A DNA stretch of 33,256 nt from Micromonospora qiuiae (GCF_016863555.1 NZ_BOPC01000083.1:1-33256), one strand, 5' to 3'; shown: positions 1 through 8,317, counted from the first letter of the stretch. Notes: generated from the letters alone by a model not told the origin. A program made the numbers and translations.

Positions 1-160
1 TGCCGCAATTCGTGAGCTGCGCACGGGATGCCGCAACTCGCGCCCACCCGATCGGCCCGGACACCCCGACACGCGGCATTTCGCGCCGCCCACCGCCCCA
101 GGTGCAGCGTCACCGCCTCGTCGCCTCGTACGCCGAGACCGCCGGCGAGCCGCCGCGGAA

Positions 161-256
161 GCGCCACCGCCGCCGACGCCACCCGCACCAGCGCCGAGGC
201 GAGCCGCCCCGGAGCGCCACCGCCGGCGCCACCCGCACCAGCGCCGAGGCGAGCCG
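161..256. repeat. Tandem direct repeat, about 50-bp period
   Basis: Two units, 161-206 and 214-256, share 30 consecutive identical bases (177-206 and 227-256) and differ by a 3-bp indel upstream. The unit is GC-rich and no reading frame through it resembles a known protein, so I read it as a non-coding minisatellite or the trace of a degenerate coding sequence. Confidence 0.6.
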
Positions 257-390
257 GCCGAAAAGGTCAACTGTCGCACTGCGCCATCCGCCGCAGCTGG
301 TACGCCGAACAGGGCCCCGCCGCCTGCACCCCCTGCTCCCACACAACCACCGACGCCCGCTGACCCCCCACCCGACCCCACAAGAAACCT

Positions 391-449
391 GTTGATCATG
401 AGGTTTGCGGCGAATTCGATCGTCAAACGCCGCTAACCTCATGATCAAC
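391..449. terminator. Long inverted repeat, probable terminator
   Basis: Arms at 391-412 and 428-449 are complementary over 22 bp with a single mismatch (406/434) around a 15-base loop. The outer 15 bp (GTTGATCATGAGGTT and its complement) pair perfectly. It lies 33 bp past the stop of the minus-strand exporter operon, consistent with a factor-independent terminator, though no U-tract is visible. Confidence 0.55.
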
Positions 450-460
450 GCCAGCCGAAC

Positions 461-488
461 GGGGGTGGGGTGGGGTGGGGGTCAGGGG
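461..488 (+). other. Candidate G-quadruplex motif
   Basis: Four G-runs of 4-5 bases separated by single T residues occupy 461-481, with a fifth run at 485-488. This satisfies the usual G3+N1-7 rule with very short loops. It overlaps the 3' end of the minus-strand permease gene, where the G-rich strand is the template strand. Confidence 0.5.
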
Positions 489-1339
489 CGGTTGTAGCGG
501 TGCATGGTCAGGGTGCCGAAGATGGCGATGAAGAGGACACTCCAGAGGGCTGTCCACATCATCGCGGTCGAATCGGTGGTGCCGAACATGGCGGCCCGCA
601 CCGACGACACCAGGTGGGTGATCGGGTTGGCCTTGACGAATGCCTGGAGCCAGCCCGGCATGGTGGACGGGGCGACGAAGACGTTGCTGAGGAAGGTCAG
701 CGGGAACAGCACCATCATGCTGACCCCCATCACGGACTTCTCGGTGCGCAGGACGAGCCCGAAGAACGTCCAGACCCAGGAGAAGGCGAACGAGAAGACC
801 ACCAGCAGGCCGATCCCGGCGAGCACGCCGAGCACGCCGCCGTCGGGGCGGAAGCCGAGCACCAGCCCGACGGTGAGGATCACCACCGCCGCCAGCACGT
901 AGCGCAGCACGTCCCCGACGATCATGCCGACCAGGGCGGCGGGCCGCCACACCGGCAGCGTCCGGAACCGGTCGAAGATGCCCTTCTGAATGTCGGTGTT
1001 GAGGCCGACACCGGTGTACATGGTGATCATCACGACGCTGGTCACCATGATGCCCGGCAGGAAGAACTGAAGGTAGTCACGAGGGTTGTCGGCGAGCGCG
1101 CCGCCGAACAGGTACGTGAACATCAGCACCATGATGATCGGGAACGCCGTCACGTCGAACAGTTGCTCCGGCACGTGCTTGATCTTCAGGACGGCGCGCC
1201 AGCTGAAGGCGAGCGACGCCGCCAGCGGGCTCGGTCGGGGCGGTCGCTCGCCCGGCGCGAGGATCATCCCCAACGCCTCGGTCGACGGGACGTAGACCGC
1301 CGGCGCACGCTCGGTCGAGGTGGCGATGTCGCTGCTCAT
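482..1339 (-). CDS. ABC-2 type transporter permease (DrrB-like)
   Basis: A 285-residue membrane protein of the ABC-2/DrrB family, the membrane half of an exporter of hydrophobic compounds such as drugs or secondary metabolites. About six hydrophobic segments are visible, the first around residues 59-82 after a hydrophilic N-terminal tail. The conserved cytoplasmic loop QKGIFDRFRTLPV sits near residues 118-130, and the motif ANPITHLVSSVRA lies before the last segment, both typical of DrrB proteins. The ATG at 1339 overlaps the stop of the ATPase gene by four bases (ATGA), which implies translational coupling and one complex. The substrate cannot be told from sequence. A self-resistance or efflux role is inferred from the family. 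The gene's 3' end runs into a G-rich tract. Confidence 0.9.
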   Translation of the reverse strand: MSSDIATSTERAPAVYVPSTEALGMILAPGERPPRPSPLAASLAFSWRAVLKIKHVPEQLFDVTAFPIIMVLMFTYLFGGALADNPRDYLQFFLPGIMVTSVVMITMYTGVGLNTDIQKGIFDRFRTLPVWRPAALVGMIVGDVLRYVLAAVVILTVGLVLGFRPDGGVLGVLAGIGLLVVFSFAFSWVWTFFGLVLRTEKSVMGVSMMVLFPLTFLSNVFVAPSTMPGWLQAFVKANPITHLVSSVRAAMFGTTDSTAMMWTALWSVLFIAIFGTLTMHRYNRP

Positions 1340-2355
1340 CGGGCTGCCTCCAGCGCCTCGTCCCGCTCGTCCTCGACTGGTGCGGCGGGGTGGTCGGTCA
1401 GGGCCAGGAAGACCTCGTCCAGGCTCGGCTGGCCGAGCGAGAAGTCGTCCACCACGATCCCGGCGCGGGACAGCTCGCTCAGCACGCGGGCGGCCTGGGC
1501 ACCGGCGTCCAGGTCACTGCCGTCGCCGCCGACCCGAGCCGTCATCGCCACCGGATCCGGCTCCAACTGCACCGGCGCGTCCAGCACCGTCCGCAGGATC
1601 CGCTCCGCCTCCGGCCGCGAAGCCGCGTCCCGCAGCCGCAGGTGAACAGTGCCGGAGCCAACTGACGACTTCAACTCGCCCGGGGTGCCCTCCGCGATCA
1701 CCCGGCCGTGGTCGACCACCGCGATCCGGCTGGCCAGCTTGTCGGCCTCGTCGAGGTACTGCGTGGTCAGCAGCACGGTCGTGCCGTGCGCCACCACCGC
1801 CCGGACGATCTCCCACACCTGGTTGCGGCTGCGTGGGTCGAGCCCGGTCGTCGGCTCGTCGAGAAACAACAGGTCGGGCGTGTTGAGGATGCTCGCCGCG
1901 ATGTCGATGCGCCGCCGCATGCCGCCGGAGTATTTCTTGACCTGCCGGCCGGCGGCCTCGGTCAGCCCGAACGCGGCCAGCAACTGCTCCGCTCGCTGCT
2001 GGGCAGCCGACCTGCGCAGCCCGAGCAGCCGGCCCAGCAGGATCAGGTTCTCCGTGCCGGTCAGATCCTCGTCGACCGAGGCGTACTGACCGGTCAGGCT
2101 GACCCGGGCGCGGACCGCGTCGGCCTCGGTGACCACGTCGTGGCCGAACACCCGGGCCTGCCCGCCGTCCGGGCGCAGCAACGTCGCCAACACCCGTACC
2201 GCGGTGGTCTTGCCGGCCCCGTTCGGGCCGAGCACCCCGTACACGGCACCGGCCGGCACCTGCAGGTCGAGGCCGGCGAGCGCATGGGTCTCGCCGAACG
2301 TCTTGGTCAACCCCGCGGCCTCGATGGCGAGGCCGCTGGTGCGTCTAGAACTCAT
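1336..2355 (-). CDS. ABC transporter ATP-binding protein (DrrA-like)
   Basis: A 339-residue ATPase that would power the adjacent DrrB-like permease. Visible motifs are Walker A GPNGAGKTT at residues 43-51, the signature YSGGMRRRIDIA, Walker B LLFLDEPTTGLD, and the switch region TTQYLDEAD. In the switch a Gln replaces the common H-loop His, as is usual in the DrrA family. A C-terminal extension of about 100 residues ends in LGQPSLDEVFLALT, another DrrA trait. The chosen ATG at 2355 follows GGGAGGA, but the spacing of about 13 bases is long; an in-frame upstream extension adds 26 residues that look non-coding. It is the first gene of the two-gene operon. Confidence 0.9.
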   Translation of the reverse strand: MSSRRTSGLAIEAAGLTKTFGETHALAGLDLQVPAGAVYGVLGPNGAGKTTAVRVLATLLRPDGGQARVFGHDVVTEADAVRARVSLTGQYASVDEDLTGTENLILLGRLLGLRRSAAQQRAEQLLAAFGLTEAAGRQVKKYSGGMRRRIDIAASILNTPDLLFLDEPTTGLDPRSRNQVWEIVRAVVAHGTTVLLTTQYLDEADKLASRIAVVDHGRVIAEGTPGELKSSVGSGTVHLRLRDAASRPEAERILRTVLDAPVQLEPDPVAMTARVGGDGSDLDAGAQAARVLSELSRAGIVVDDFSLGQPSLDEVFLALTDHPAAPVEDERDEALEAAR

Positions 2356-2543
2356 GATGTCGATCTGTCCTCCCGTGTGGTGGCACCGGGCCCGGAAGGG
2401 CACCGGAGCACATGCCGCCCCAGCCCACCGCACGCGTACGACAAAATTCCGACGCGGGGCCGACCACCTGCTACAACGACTGTGGCCGGTGGCCGGCCCG
2501 CACCACCGTCCGGCAGTGGCCGGGTGGCCGCTGCCGGCCCCCG

Positions 2544-3530
2544 TTACCAGGCGGTGTCGAGCCGGTGCCGCTGCTCGGGCGTCAACGTCAGGTCGACGGC
2601 GCCGAGGCTCTCCTCCAACTGGGCCACGGTGGAGGCGCCCACCAGCGGAATCGTGGGCACGTCCCCACCGATCAGCCAGGCCAGCACCACCTGGTTGACG
2701 GTCGCGCCGGTTTGTTTCGCGACCTCCCGCAGCGCGGTCAACCGCACCGGCGCGCTCGGCAGGTCGTACTCCGGGCCCAGGGGCTTGTCCGGCCGGCTGT
2801 ACGCCCCCTTCAGCAGCGGCGCGTACGACACCAGGGTCAGGCCGGGCTCGGCCCGCAGGTAGCTGACCAGCTCGCCGCCGACGGCGCCCACGTCGCCGTC
2901 GGGGTCGAGGTCGGTCGGCCCGTCCAGCCGGGCGGGCAGGTAGCTGCGGTGGTACTGGAGCACCTCGTACCCGGGCAGGCCGGCCGCGGCGGCCAGCGCG
3001 CGGGCCCGCTCCACCCGCCAGGCGCGGTGGTTGCTCACGCCCAGCAGCCCCACCGTGCCGTCGGCGACCAGCTCGGCGAAGCCTGCGACGGTTTCCTGGA
3101 TCGGCGTCCGGCGGTCCTCGATGTGGGCGTAGAGCAGGTCCAGCCGCTCCACCCCGAGCCGCTCCCGGCTGCGCTCGGCGGATTCCCGGATCACCTTCGC
3201 CGACAGCCCTTCAGGATTGTCGAGGTAGCTGGCGCCGGGAGCCAGTGGCCGCGCGCCGAGCTTGGTGGCGATGACGATCTCGTCGCCCACCCCTCGGCTG
3301 CGCCGCCACCGGCCCAGCAACTCCTCGCTGTCGCCGCCCTGGCCGCCGGTCTCCCAGAACGCGTAGTTGTTCGACGTGTCGATGAATGTGCCGCCCGCCT
3401 CCACGAACCGGTCCAGGATGGCGTACGACGTGGCCTCGTCGGTCCTCGTGCCGAAAAGCATCGCGCCGAGGCTGAGCACGCTGACCTCGCGTCGGGTACG
3501 CGGGTCGGTGCCGATGGTGCGGTATTGCAT
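2544..3530 (-). CDS. Aldo/keto reductase
   Basis: A 328-residue NADPH-dependent oxidoreductase of the AKR superfamily, with a predicted TIM barrel and cytoplasmic location. The catalytic tetrad is visible: Asp51 and Tyr56 in FIDTSNNY, Lys90 in IATKLG, and His136 in LLYAHIEDRR. The C-terminal part has the expected cofactor-binding pattern (IPLVGASTVAQLEESL). The start at 3530 is preceded by GAGGAG at a good distance; an upstream ATG in the same frame (3566) has none. The carbonyl substrate is unknown. It is transcribed in the same direction as the exporter genes but separated from them by 188 bp, so it may have its own transcript. Confidence 0.88.
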   Translation of the reverse strand: MQYRTIGTDPRTRREVSVLSLGAMLFGTRTDEATSYAILDRFVEAGGTFIDTSNNYAFWETGGQGGDSEELLGRWRRSRGVGDEIVIATKLGARPLAPGASYLDNPEGLSAKVIRESAERSRERLGVERLDLLYAHIEDRRTPIQETVAGFAELVADGTVGLLGVSNHRAWRVERARALAAAAGLPGYEVLQYHRSYLPARLDGPTDLDPDGDVGAVGGELVSYLRAEPGLTLVSYAPLLKGAYSRPDKPLGPEYDLPSAPVRLTALREVAKQTGATVNQVVLAWLIGGDVPTIPLVGASTVAQLEESLGAVDLTLTPEQRHRLDTAW

Positions 3531-3642
3531 CAAGGCTCCTCTCGTGCGCCCGAAGGGACGCGGCACCAGCCTGCGTCCTCGAGTGCACTCGAGGTCAAGC
3601 GCGACGCCGGGACGAAAGTTCAGCCGGGAAGGTGGGCCAAGG

Positions 3643-3765
3643 TCAGCGTTCCCGCAGGGCGGTGGAGGCGAGCCGGTAGCCGATGGTGCGATCCACGATC
3701 CGCTCGACCAGTTTCGCCTTGCGCAGCCCGCCGACGCCGCGCAGTCCCAGGCCGACTCCGATCAT
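3643..3765 (-). CDS. Small ORF of 40 residues, unknown
   Basis: A short open frame on the minus strand (ATG at 3765, TGA at 3643-3645) encodes a basic, glycine-rich peptide beginning MIGVGLGLRG and ending ASTALRER. Nearly all codons have G or C in the third position, as in neighbouring real genes, and a stop lies in frame just upstream, so it is self-contained. No strong Shine-Dalgarno site is seen (GAGCGG upstream is weak). It diverges from the ArsR-type regulator gene and starts just 53 bp from it. It could be a small protein or the C-terminal remnant of a lost gene; I do not recognise it. Confidence 0.35.
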   Translation of the reverse strand: MIGVGLGLRGVGGLRKAKLVERIVDRTIGYRLASTALRER

Positions 3766-3782
3766 CTTCGGCCGCTCGCCGT

Positions 3783-3811
3783 TTGAACGTAACTACGTAA
3801 GTTCGTATTAT
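3783..3811 (+). promoter_or_regulatory. Sigma-70-type promoter, leaderless transcript
   Basis: TTGAAC at 3783-3788 and TATTAT at 3806-3811 are separated by exactly 17 bp. The regulator's GTG begins six bases after the -10 box, where transcription should start, so the mRNA is probably leaderless. A TACGTA-centred partial palindrome (3791-3803) lies in the spacer and could be the regulator's own operator. Confidence 0.65.
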
Positions 3812-3817
3812 CGAAGC

Positions 3818-4327
3818 GTGTCGGAGATCGAGGAGCGGTTGGCCGCACTGGAGGCGCAGGTCGCCGCGCTGGCCGAGCGGGTCGGGGGCGGCGCGGGCGA
3901 GCCGGCGACGCCGCCCGACGGCGCCTTCTGGGCCCTGGACGGGCTCAAGCAGCGGCTGCCGGCCGACGACCACCCCGGCGCCGTGCTCTACACCGGCACC
4001 GTCCACGTCGCCGGCCAGCGCTACGACTGGCAGTACGGCCGCACCGTCGACGACCTGCTCGCCGACGACTGGGCCGAGTTGCCGGCCGTGCTCTCCGCCC
4101 TGGCCCACCCGGTCCGCCTGCGCCTGCTGCGCGAGATCCTCGGCGGCCGGCAGGGCACCGGCGAGCTGGCGGGGATCGAGGAGCTCGGCACCACCGGCCA
4201 ACTGCACCACCACCTGCGCCAGCTCACCGCCGCCGGCTGGCTGCGCAGCGCCGGCCGTGGCCGATACGCCATCCCCGCCGAGCGGGTGGTGCCGCTGCTG
4301 GCCATCCTCACCGCCGCCGGCCGCTGA
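3818..4327 (+). CDS. ArsR-family winged-helix transcriptional regulator
   Basis: A 169-residue DNA-binding protein. Residues 2-22 form a short predicted coiled coil (heptads in EIEERLAALEAQVAALAERV). Residues 88-165 match an ArsR-type winged helix: LSALAHPVRLRLLREIL, then TTGQLHHHLRQLTAAGWL as the recognition helix region, and GRGRYAI as the wing. No metal-binding CxC motif is present, so metal sensing is unlikely. The GTG at 3818 has no Shine-Dalgarno site but lies six bases after a near-consensus -10 box, so leaderless translation decides the start. The serine hydrolase follows 87 bp downstream with its own ribosome site, and the two are probably co-transcribed. Confidence 0.85.
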   Translation: MSEIEERLAALEAQVAALAERVGGGAGEPATPPDGAFWALDGLKQRLPADDHPGAVLYTGTVHVAGQRYDWQYGRTVDDLLADDWAELPAVLSALAHPVRLRLLREILGGRQGTGELAGIEELGTTGQLHHHLRQLTAAGWLRSAGRGRYAIPAERVVPLLAILTAAGR

Positions 4328-4385
4328 CCACGAACCGCGCGACAGCCCACTCGGCTCCACGCCGGCCGCTGACCACGAACCGCGC
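4315..4385. repeat. Tandem duplication spanning the regulator stop codon
   Basis: Twenty-six identical bases at 4315-4340 and 4360-4385 repeat with a 45-bp period. The first copy includes the last codons and TGA of the regulator gene; the second lies wholly in the intergenic gap. It looks like a recent short duplication. Confidence 0.75.
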
Positions 4386-4414
4386 CCGGAGCCGCCGACC
4401 GAAGGAGCACCAGC

Positions 4415-5887
4415 GTGCGAAAGCAAACCCTCATCGCCCTGGTCACCGGAATCGTCGCCGGGGTCGCCGGGCTCGGCGTCATGCCCCGCGCGCCCCGGTT
4501 GACCGCCCAGGCCACCGGCGACGCCGAACTGGCCGCCGCGGTACGGGCCGCGGTGGACGATCCCGTGGGGCACCGCGGCCTCGCCGTCGCGCTGATCGAC
4601 GGTGGCCGGATCCGTACCGCCGGCCTGGGCGACCGCGACCGAGCCGGCCACCCGGTCGAGTCGGACACCCCGTTCGAGATCGGTTCGGTGTCGAAGGTGC
4701 TCACCGGCATGCTGCTGGCGCAGCGCGTCGGCGCCGGAGCGGTTCACCCCGACGACACCCTCGGCACCACCTGGCCCGAGGTCACCGGCCCCGCCCACCA
4801 GGTCACCCTGGCCGAGTTGGCCAGCCACCGCTCCGGTCTGCCTCGGGTCACCATCGGCTCGGTACGAGACTGGGCCCGCCTACTGTGGACCAACCTCGCG
4901 GCCGGCAACCCGTACGCCGGACAGGACGTCGACCGGATCCGGGCCGCGACCGACGAACACGGGCCCGGCGACGGTCGGGGCCGGGTCGGCTACTCGAACT
5001 TCGGCATGGCGTTGCTCGGTCAGGCCCTGGCCGCCGACGCCGGCACCGACTATCCCGAACTGCTCGACCGGGAGGTGCTGGCTCCGCTCGGGATGACCGC
5101 GACGGTGCTGGCCACCGACCCCTCGGCCCTGCCGGCGGGGCGGGCGCAGGGCGCCAGGACCAGCGGACGCAGCCCGGACCCGTGGGTCGGTGCGGGCTAC
5201 GCCCCGGCCGGCATCGGCTACTGGTCCACCGCCGAGGACCTCGCCCGCCTGGTCGCCGCCACCGCCGCCGGCACCGCCCCCGGCGCCGACGCCCGTGACC
5301 CGCGTTTCGTCGACGACGAACGCACCCGGGTCGGCTACGGCTGGTTCACCACCCGCTACGGCGACCGTGAGATCACCTGGCACAACGGCGCCACCGGCGG
5401 CTTCCACACTTACGTGGGGTTCGAGCGGGCCACCGGAAAGGGGGTGGTGGTGCTCGGCAACACCGACCGGGGTGTCGAACCGATCGGGTTGCGGTTGCTC
5501 GGCGTACCGCAGGAGAGCGCCGGCAGCGCCTCGTCAACGCTGCCGCCCTGGGCCGGTGCCGGTCTGGCGCTGCTGTTCACCTCCATCGGCGGCCTGTCGC
5601 TGCTGGGCGCGGCGTTCCGTCCGGCGCTGGACCGGCTGACCGGGCTGTCCGCGGCGGCCTGGGCGCTGGCGTACCCGCTCCTCGGGCATCAGCTGGGCGA
5701 CTGGTCGGTCGTGCCCGGCTGGCTCTGGCCCGCAGGGCTCGGGCTCTCCGCCGCCGGGCTGGCCCTGGTCGCGTACCGCTGGCGGAGGCTGCCGCTCAAC
5801 GGCGCCGCGGTGCCGTGGCGCCGGTCGGTCGCCGTCGGCGCCTCCCTCACCGGCGCGCTCGCCGTAACCGCCGCCCTGCTCACCTAA
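4415..5887 (+). CDS. Serine hydrolase, class C beta-lactamase/PBP-like, membrane-anchored
   Basis: A 490-residue serine hydrolase. A hydrophobic N-terminal segment (residues 5-22) targets the protein to the membrane. The catalytic domain shows SxxK (Ser91-Val-Ser-Lys94), YSN (Tyr193-Ser-Asn195) and HNG (323-325), the third active-site motif, so the acyl-serine chemistry should be intact. The C-terminal 120 residues or so carry about four hydrophobic segments, placing the active domain outside the cell. Likely substrates are peptidoglycan peptides, beta-lactams or esters; sequence does not decide among them. The GTG start at 4415 follows GAAGGAG with 7-base spacing. The upstream ArsR-type regulator may control it. 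Confidence 0.87.
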   Translation: MRKQTLIALVTGIVAGVAGLGVMPRAPRLTAQATGDAELAAAVRAAVDDPVGHRGLAVALIDGGRIRTAGLGDRDRAGHPVESDTPFEIGSVSKVLTGMLLAQRVGAGAVHPDDTLGTTWPEVTGPAHQVTLAELASHRSGLPRVTIGSVRDWARLLWTNLAAGNPYAGQDVDRIRAATDEHGPGDGRGRVGYSNFGMALLGQALAADAGTDYPELLDREVLAPLGMTATVLATDPSALPAGRAQGARTSGRSPDPWVGAGYAPAGIGYWSTAEDLARLVAATAAGTAPGADARDPRFVDDERTRVGYGWFTTRYGDREITWHNGATGGFHTYVGFERATGKGVVVLGNTDRGVEPIGLRLLGVPQESAGSASSTLPPWAGAGLALLFTSIGGLSLLGAAFRPALDRLTGLSAAAWALAYPLLGHQLGDWSVVPGWLWPAGLGLSAAGLALVAYRWRRLPLNGAAVPWRRSVAVGASLTGALAVTAALLT

Positions 5888-5900
5888 CGAAGCGCTGAAG

Positions 5901-5957
5901 TGTAAGGAGGGGCCCCTTATTAACGCCTGATGTATAGGAAGGGCCCCCTTCTAACAA
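5901..5957 (+). repeat. Palindromic repeat element, copy 1
   Basis: Two half-units, each centred on an AAGGGGCCCCTT-like palindrome, are joined by a short linker (ACGCCTGATGTATAGG). The element begins 13 bases after the stop of the serine hydrolase gene. The halves can pair with each other or fold singly, so it may terminate transcription. Related copies are at 21548-21606 and, inverted, at 28608-28663. Confidence 0.8.
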
Positions 5958-6026
5958 CTCGTTGAGCCGCAGCTCAACCGGCAGGCCACCGAACTGCGCG
6001 GCTCGCGCGTTTTCGATCATGGCTGT

Positions 6027-6032
6027 TAGAGT
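6027..6032 (+). promoter_or_regulatory. Possible -10 box of the AAA operon
   Basis: TAGAGT fits the actinobacterial TAnnnT pattern and lies 37 bases before the AAA ATPase start, after the repeat element that closes the previous unit. No convincing -35 box is visible, so this is weak. Confidence 0.3.
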
Positions 6033-6069
6033 CGTCGGCCAGGTCGGACGGCTCGTGGGGAGAACGAAA

Positions 6070-7833
6070 ATGGCGATTCCGTTCCGGGACGCGCTGGCGC
6101 AGATGCTCAAGGCGCGCTTTTCGATCCTCTACATCGAATCGTCCGAGGAACAACGGGTCATCGCCGAGGTCACCGCCGTCGCGCACGACGCCGCGCTGGT
6201 GCGTACGCCCCGCGCCGTGTGGACCTGGTCGACGACCACGGGGCTGGTGCACCCCGAGGGCGGCGCGCACAACGGCACGAACGAGGCGGCGGACGCGTTG
6301 GACGCCGCCCTGCGGATCGACCACCCGAGCGTACTCATCTTCAAGGATCTGCACCCGGCACACGGTGACGGTGACCGGCCGGGCAACGCGGGCGTGATCC
6401 GCCGGCTGCGGGACGTGGCGGCGGCGTTCAAGGCCGGCTCCGTACCGCGCACCCTCATCCTGGTCTCCCCGGTCCTGAAGATCCCCACCGAGCTGGAGAA
6501 GGAGATCACGATCGTCGACTTCCCGCTGCCGAGCGAGCCCGAGATCCGCCGGGTGCTGGACGCGATGATCGAGGCGAACACCGCCGGTGGCCGGATCCAG
6601 ATCGGGCTGGACGAAATCGGCCGGGAACGGTTCGCCAAGGCCGCCCTCGGCCTGACCCTGCACGAGGCGGAGAACGCCTTCGCCCGGGCCATGGTCAACG
6701 ACGGGGTGCTCGACCAGCGCGACCTTGAGGTGGTGCACGAGGAGAAACGGCAGACCGTCCGCAAGTCGGGCCTGCTGGAGTTCGTCGACGCCGACGTCAA
6801 CCTCGACGACGTCGGGGGGCTGGAGAACCTGAAGCGCTGGCTGGCCAAGCGGGACGGCTCCTGGCTGGCCGAGGCGGCGGCGTACGGGCTGCCGGCCCCC
6901 CGAGGCGTACTGATCACCGGCGTGCCGGGGTGCGGCAAGTCGCTGACCGCGAAGGCGATCGCCGCGGCCTGGGGCCTGCCTCTGCTGCGGCTGGACATCG
7001 GTCGCGTCTTCGCCGGGATGGTCGGTTCGAGCGAACAGAACATGCGCAACGCCATCCGCACGGCCGAGGCGAGCGCGCCCTGTGTGCTCTGGGTGGACGA
7101 GATCGAGAAGGGCTTCTCCGGCGGTGCCGGCGACTCCGGCACCTCCACCCGCGTCTTCGGCTCCTTCCTCACCTGGATGCAGGAGAAGACCCGCCCCGTC
7201 TTCGTCATCGCCACCGCCAACGACATCGAAGGGCTGCCGCCGGAACTGCTGCGCAAGGGGCGTTTCGATGAGATCTTCTTCGTCGATCTGCCGACTCGGC
7301 CCGAGCGGTCCTCGATCTGGCGGGTTCATCTCGCCCGGCGGCTGCGCAACCCCGCCGTCGCCGGTGGTCTCACCCTCGACGAAGCCCTACTCGCCGAGCT
7401 GGCGGAGCTGAGCGAAGGCTACTCGGGCGCCGAGATCGAGCAGGCCGTCATCGGCGGGCTCTTCGACGCGTTCTCCGAGCGCCGCCCGCTGCACCGCGAC
7501 GACCTGGCCCAGGCGGTGGTCGGTATGGTGCCGCTCAGCGTCACTCAGGCGGAGAAAATCGACGCCATCCGGTCGTGGGCCGACGCCCGCGCGATCGCCG
7601 CGACCGCCGCCGAGGACTGGGACAGCGGCGCGCGTCCCGGCACCCGCGGCGGCGGCGTTCCATCCCGGGGGTACGCCGAGAGAGGCGTCCCGCCCGGCGG
7701 CTACGGCGGTGGCTATCCCGCCCAGGGCCACGGCGAGAGCCGCCCGTCACAGGGACACGGCGGTGGCTTCCCGCAGCAGGCGCCGGGTGGCGGCGCTCCC
7801 GGCGCGCAGGGCGGACGGGCGGTGGAGTTCTGA
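6070..7833 (+). CDS. AAA+ ATPase, Ycf46-like
   Basis: A 587-residue ATPase and first gene of a five-gene operon. Residues 1-255 form an N-terminal domain resembling the degenerate ATPase-like part of Ycf46 proteins (PFRDALAQMLKARFSILYIES). The AAA+ core has Walker A GVPGCGKS (284-291), Walker B CVLWVDEIE with Asp343-Glu344, sensor-1 region IATAN (380-384), arginine-finger region RKGRFDE (395-401) and sensor-2 GYSGAEIE (from 450). The last 70 residues are low-complexity Gly/Pro/Gln/Tyr. The motor should be active; it probably remodels a protein or nucleic-acid partner encoded nearby. GGGGAG seven bases before the ATG at 6070 supports this start over an upstream in-frame ATG at 5962, which has none. 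Confidence 0.9.
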   Translation: MAIPFRDALAQMLKARFSILYIESSEEQRVIAEVTAVAHDAALVRTPRAVWTWSTTTGLVHPEGGAHNGTNEAADALDAALRIDHPSVLIFKDLHPAHGDGDRPGNAGVIRRLRDVAAAFKAGSVPRTLILVSPVLKIPTELEKEITIVDFPLPSEPEIRRVLDAMIEANTAGGRIQIGLDEIGRERFAKAALGLTLHEAENAFARAMVNDGVLDQRDLEVVHEEKRQTVRKSGLLEFVDADVNLDDVGGLENLKRWLAKRDGSWLAEAAAYGLPAPRGVLITGVPGCGKSLTAKAIAAAWGLPLLRLDIGRVFAGMVGSSEQNMRNAIRTAEASAPCVLWVDEIEKGFSGGAGDSGTSTRVFGSFLTWMQEKTRPVFVIATANDIEGLPPELLRKGRFDEIFFVDLPTRPERSSIWRVHLARRLRNPAVAGGLTLDEALLAELAELSEGYSGAEIEQAVIGGLFDAFSERRPLHRDDLAQAVVGMVPLSVTQAEKIDAIRSWADARAIAATAAEDWDSGARPGTRGGGVPSRGYAERGVPPGGYGGGYPAQGHGESRPSQGHGGGFPQQAPGGGAPGAQGGRAVEF

Positions 7834-7864
7834 TGTCCGCACCGACCGGGAGAGGAGAGCGAGC

Positions 7865-8317
7865 ATGAGCATCTCACTGGTACTGCTGCCGCTGGCCGTC
7901 GCCGCCGTCGCGGCAGCTCAGGGCGTGAGCGCGGGACGCGATCAGCAGGGCCGGGTCGTCTGCCAGGTGCAGACCCGGATGCGGGACGAGACGCTGCTCG
8001 CCGCCGCGCTGCACGACACCGCCGCCGTGGTGGGCATCGAGCGGGACGCCATCACCGCGGACTGGATGGGCGTACGGGCGAGCTTCCAGCGGGGCGCGGA
8101 CGGCATCTGGTCGGCGCACTTCACCGGCGAGGTCGACGAGCAGCGGGCGGTCGAGGTGATCCGGGCCGTGGACGCCGCGTACGGGCGGCAGGTCCAGCAG
8201 GCGGTGCTGGAGCGGCTGCGCCAGCGGGCACCCGCCGCCGGCCTGCGGCTGGAGTCCGAGCAGGTCACCGAGGACGCCAGCGTACGCCTGGTCTTCGCCG
8301 TCGAGGGGCGGTCGTGA
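7865..8317 (+). CDS. DUF1257/Ycf35-like protein with N-terminal hydrophobic segment
   Basis: A 150-residue protein of unknown function. Residues 3-19 are strongly hydrophobic, suggesting a membrane anchor or uncleaved signal. The rest matches my memory of the Ycf35/DUF1257 pattern: a start like VQTRMRDETLLAAALHDTA, a central stretch with GVRASFQ and EVDEQRAVEVIRAVDAAYGRQ, and a C-terminal strand VRLVFAVEG. Ycf35 and Ycf46 genes are neighbours in other bacteria, which supports the call, but the similarity is distant. It starts 31 bp after the AAA gene with GGAG seven bases before the ATG. Its stop overlaps the next start (GTGA), so translation is coupled. The hydrophobic N-terminus is unlike the soluble family members I know. 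Confidence 0.65.
   Translation: MSISLVLLPLAVAAVAAAQGVSAGRDQQGRVVCQVQTRMRDETLLAAALHDTAAVVGIERDAITADWMGVRASFQRGADGIWSAHFTGEVDEQRAVEVIRAVDAAYGRQVQQAVLERLRQRAPAAGLRLESEQVTEDASVRLVFAVEGRS

Larger units (their letters stand above)
1..481. other. Non-coding leading region with short repeats
   Basis: I see no convincing gene here; all open frames are Arg/Pro-rich and lack a Shine-Dalgarno site or recognisable domain. The stretch holds a direct repeat (30 identical bases at 177-206 and 227-256 inside longer similar units at 161-206 and 214-256), a 22-bp inverted repeat at 391-449, and a run of G-tracts at 461-481 that touches the stop codon of the exporter permease gene. Confidence 0.6.

Noticed and set aside
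161..256. Repeats considered as a CRISPR array or att site
   Set aside because: Only two units without distinct spacers, and no integrase or cas gene in the window.
470..1645. Long plus-strand open frame (391 residues)
   Set aside because: It is the antisense shadow of the DrrAB genes, rich in Asp/His/Arg without any domain; the minus-strand genes have all family motifs.
5962..6069. Upstream in-frame ATG for the AAA ATPase
   Set aside because: The extension overlaps the area after the repeat element and has no ribosome site; GGGGAG precedes the ATG at 6070.
5974..7329. Long minus-strand open frame (451 residues) over the AAA gene
   Set aside because: A high-GC antisense shadow; the plus-strand frame carries complete Walker motifs and a ribosome site.
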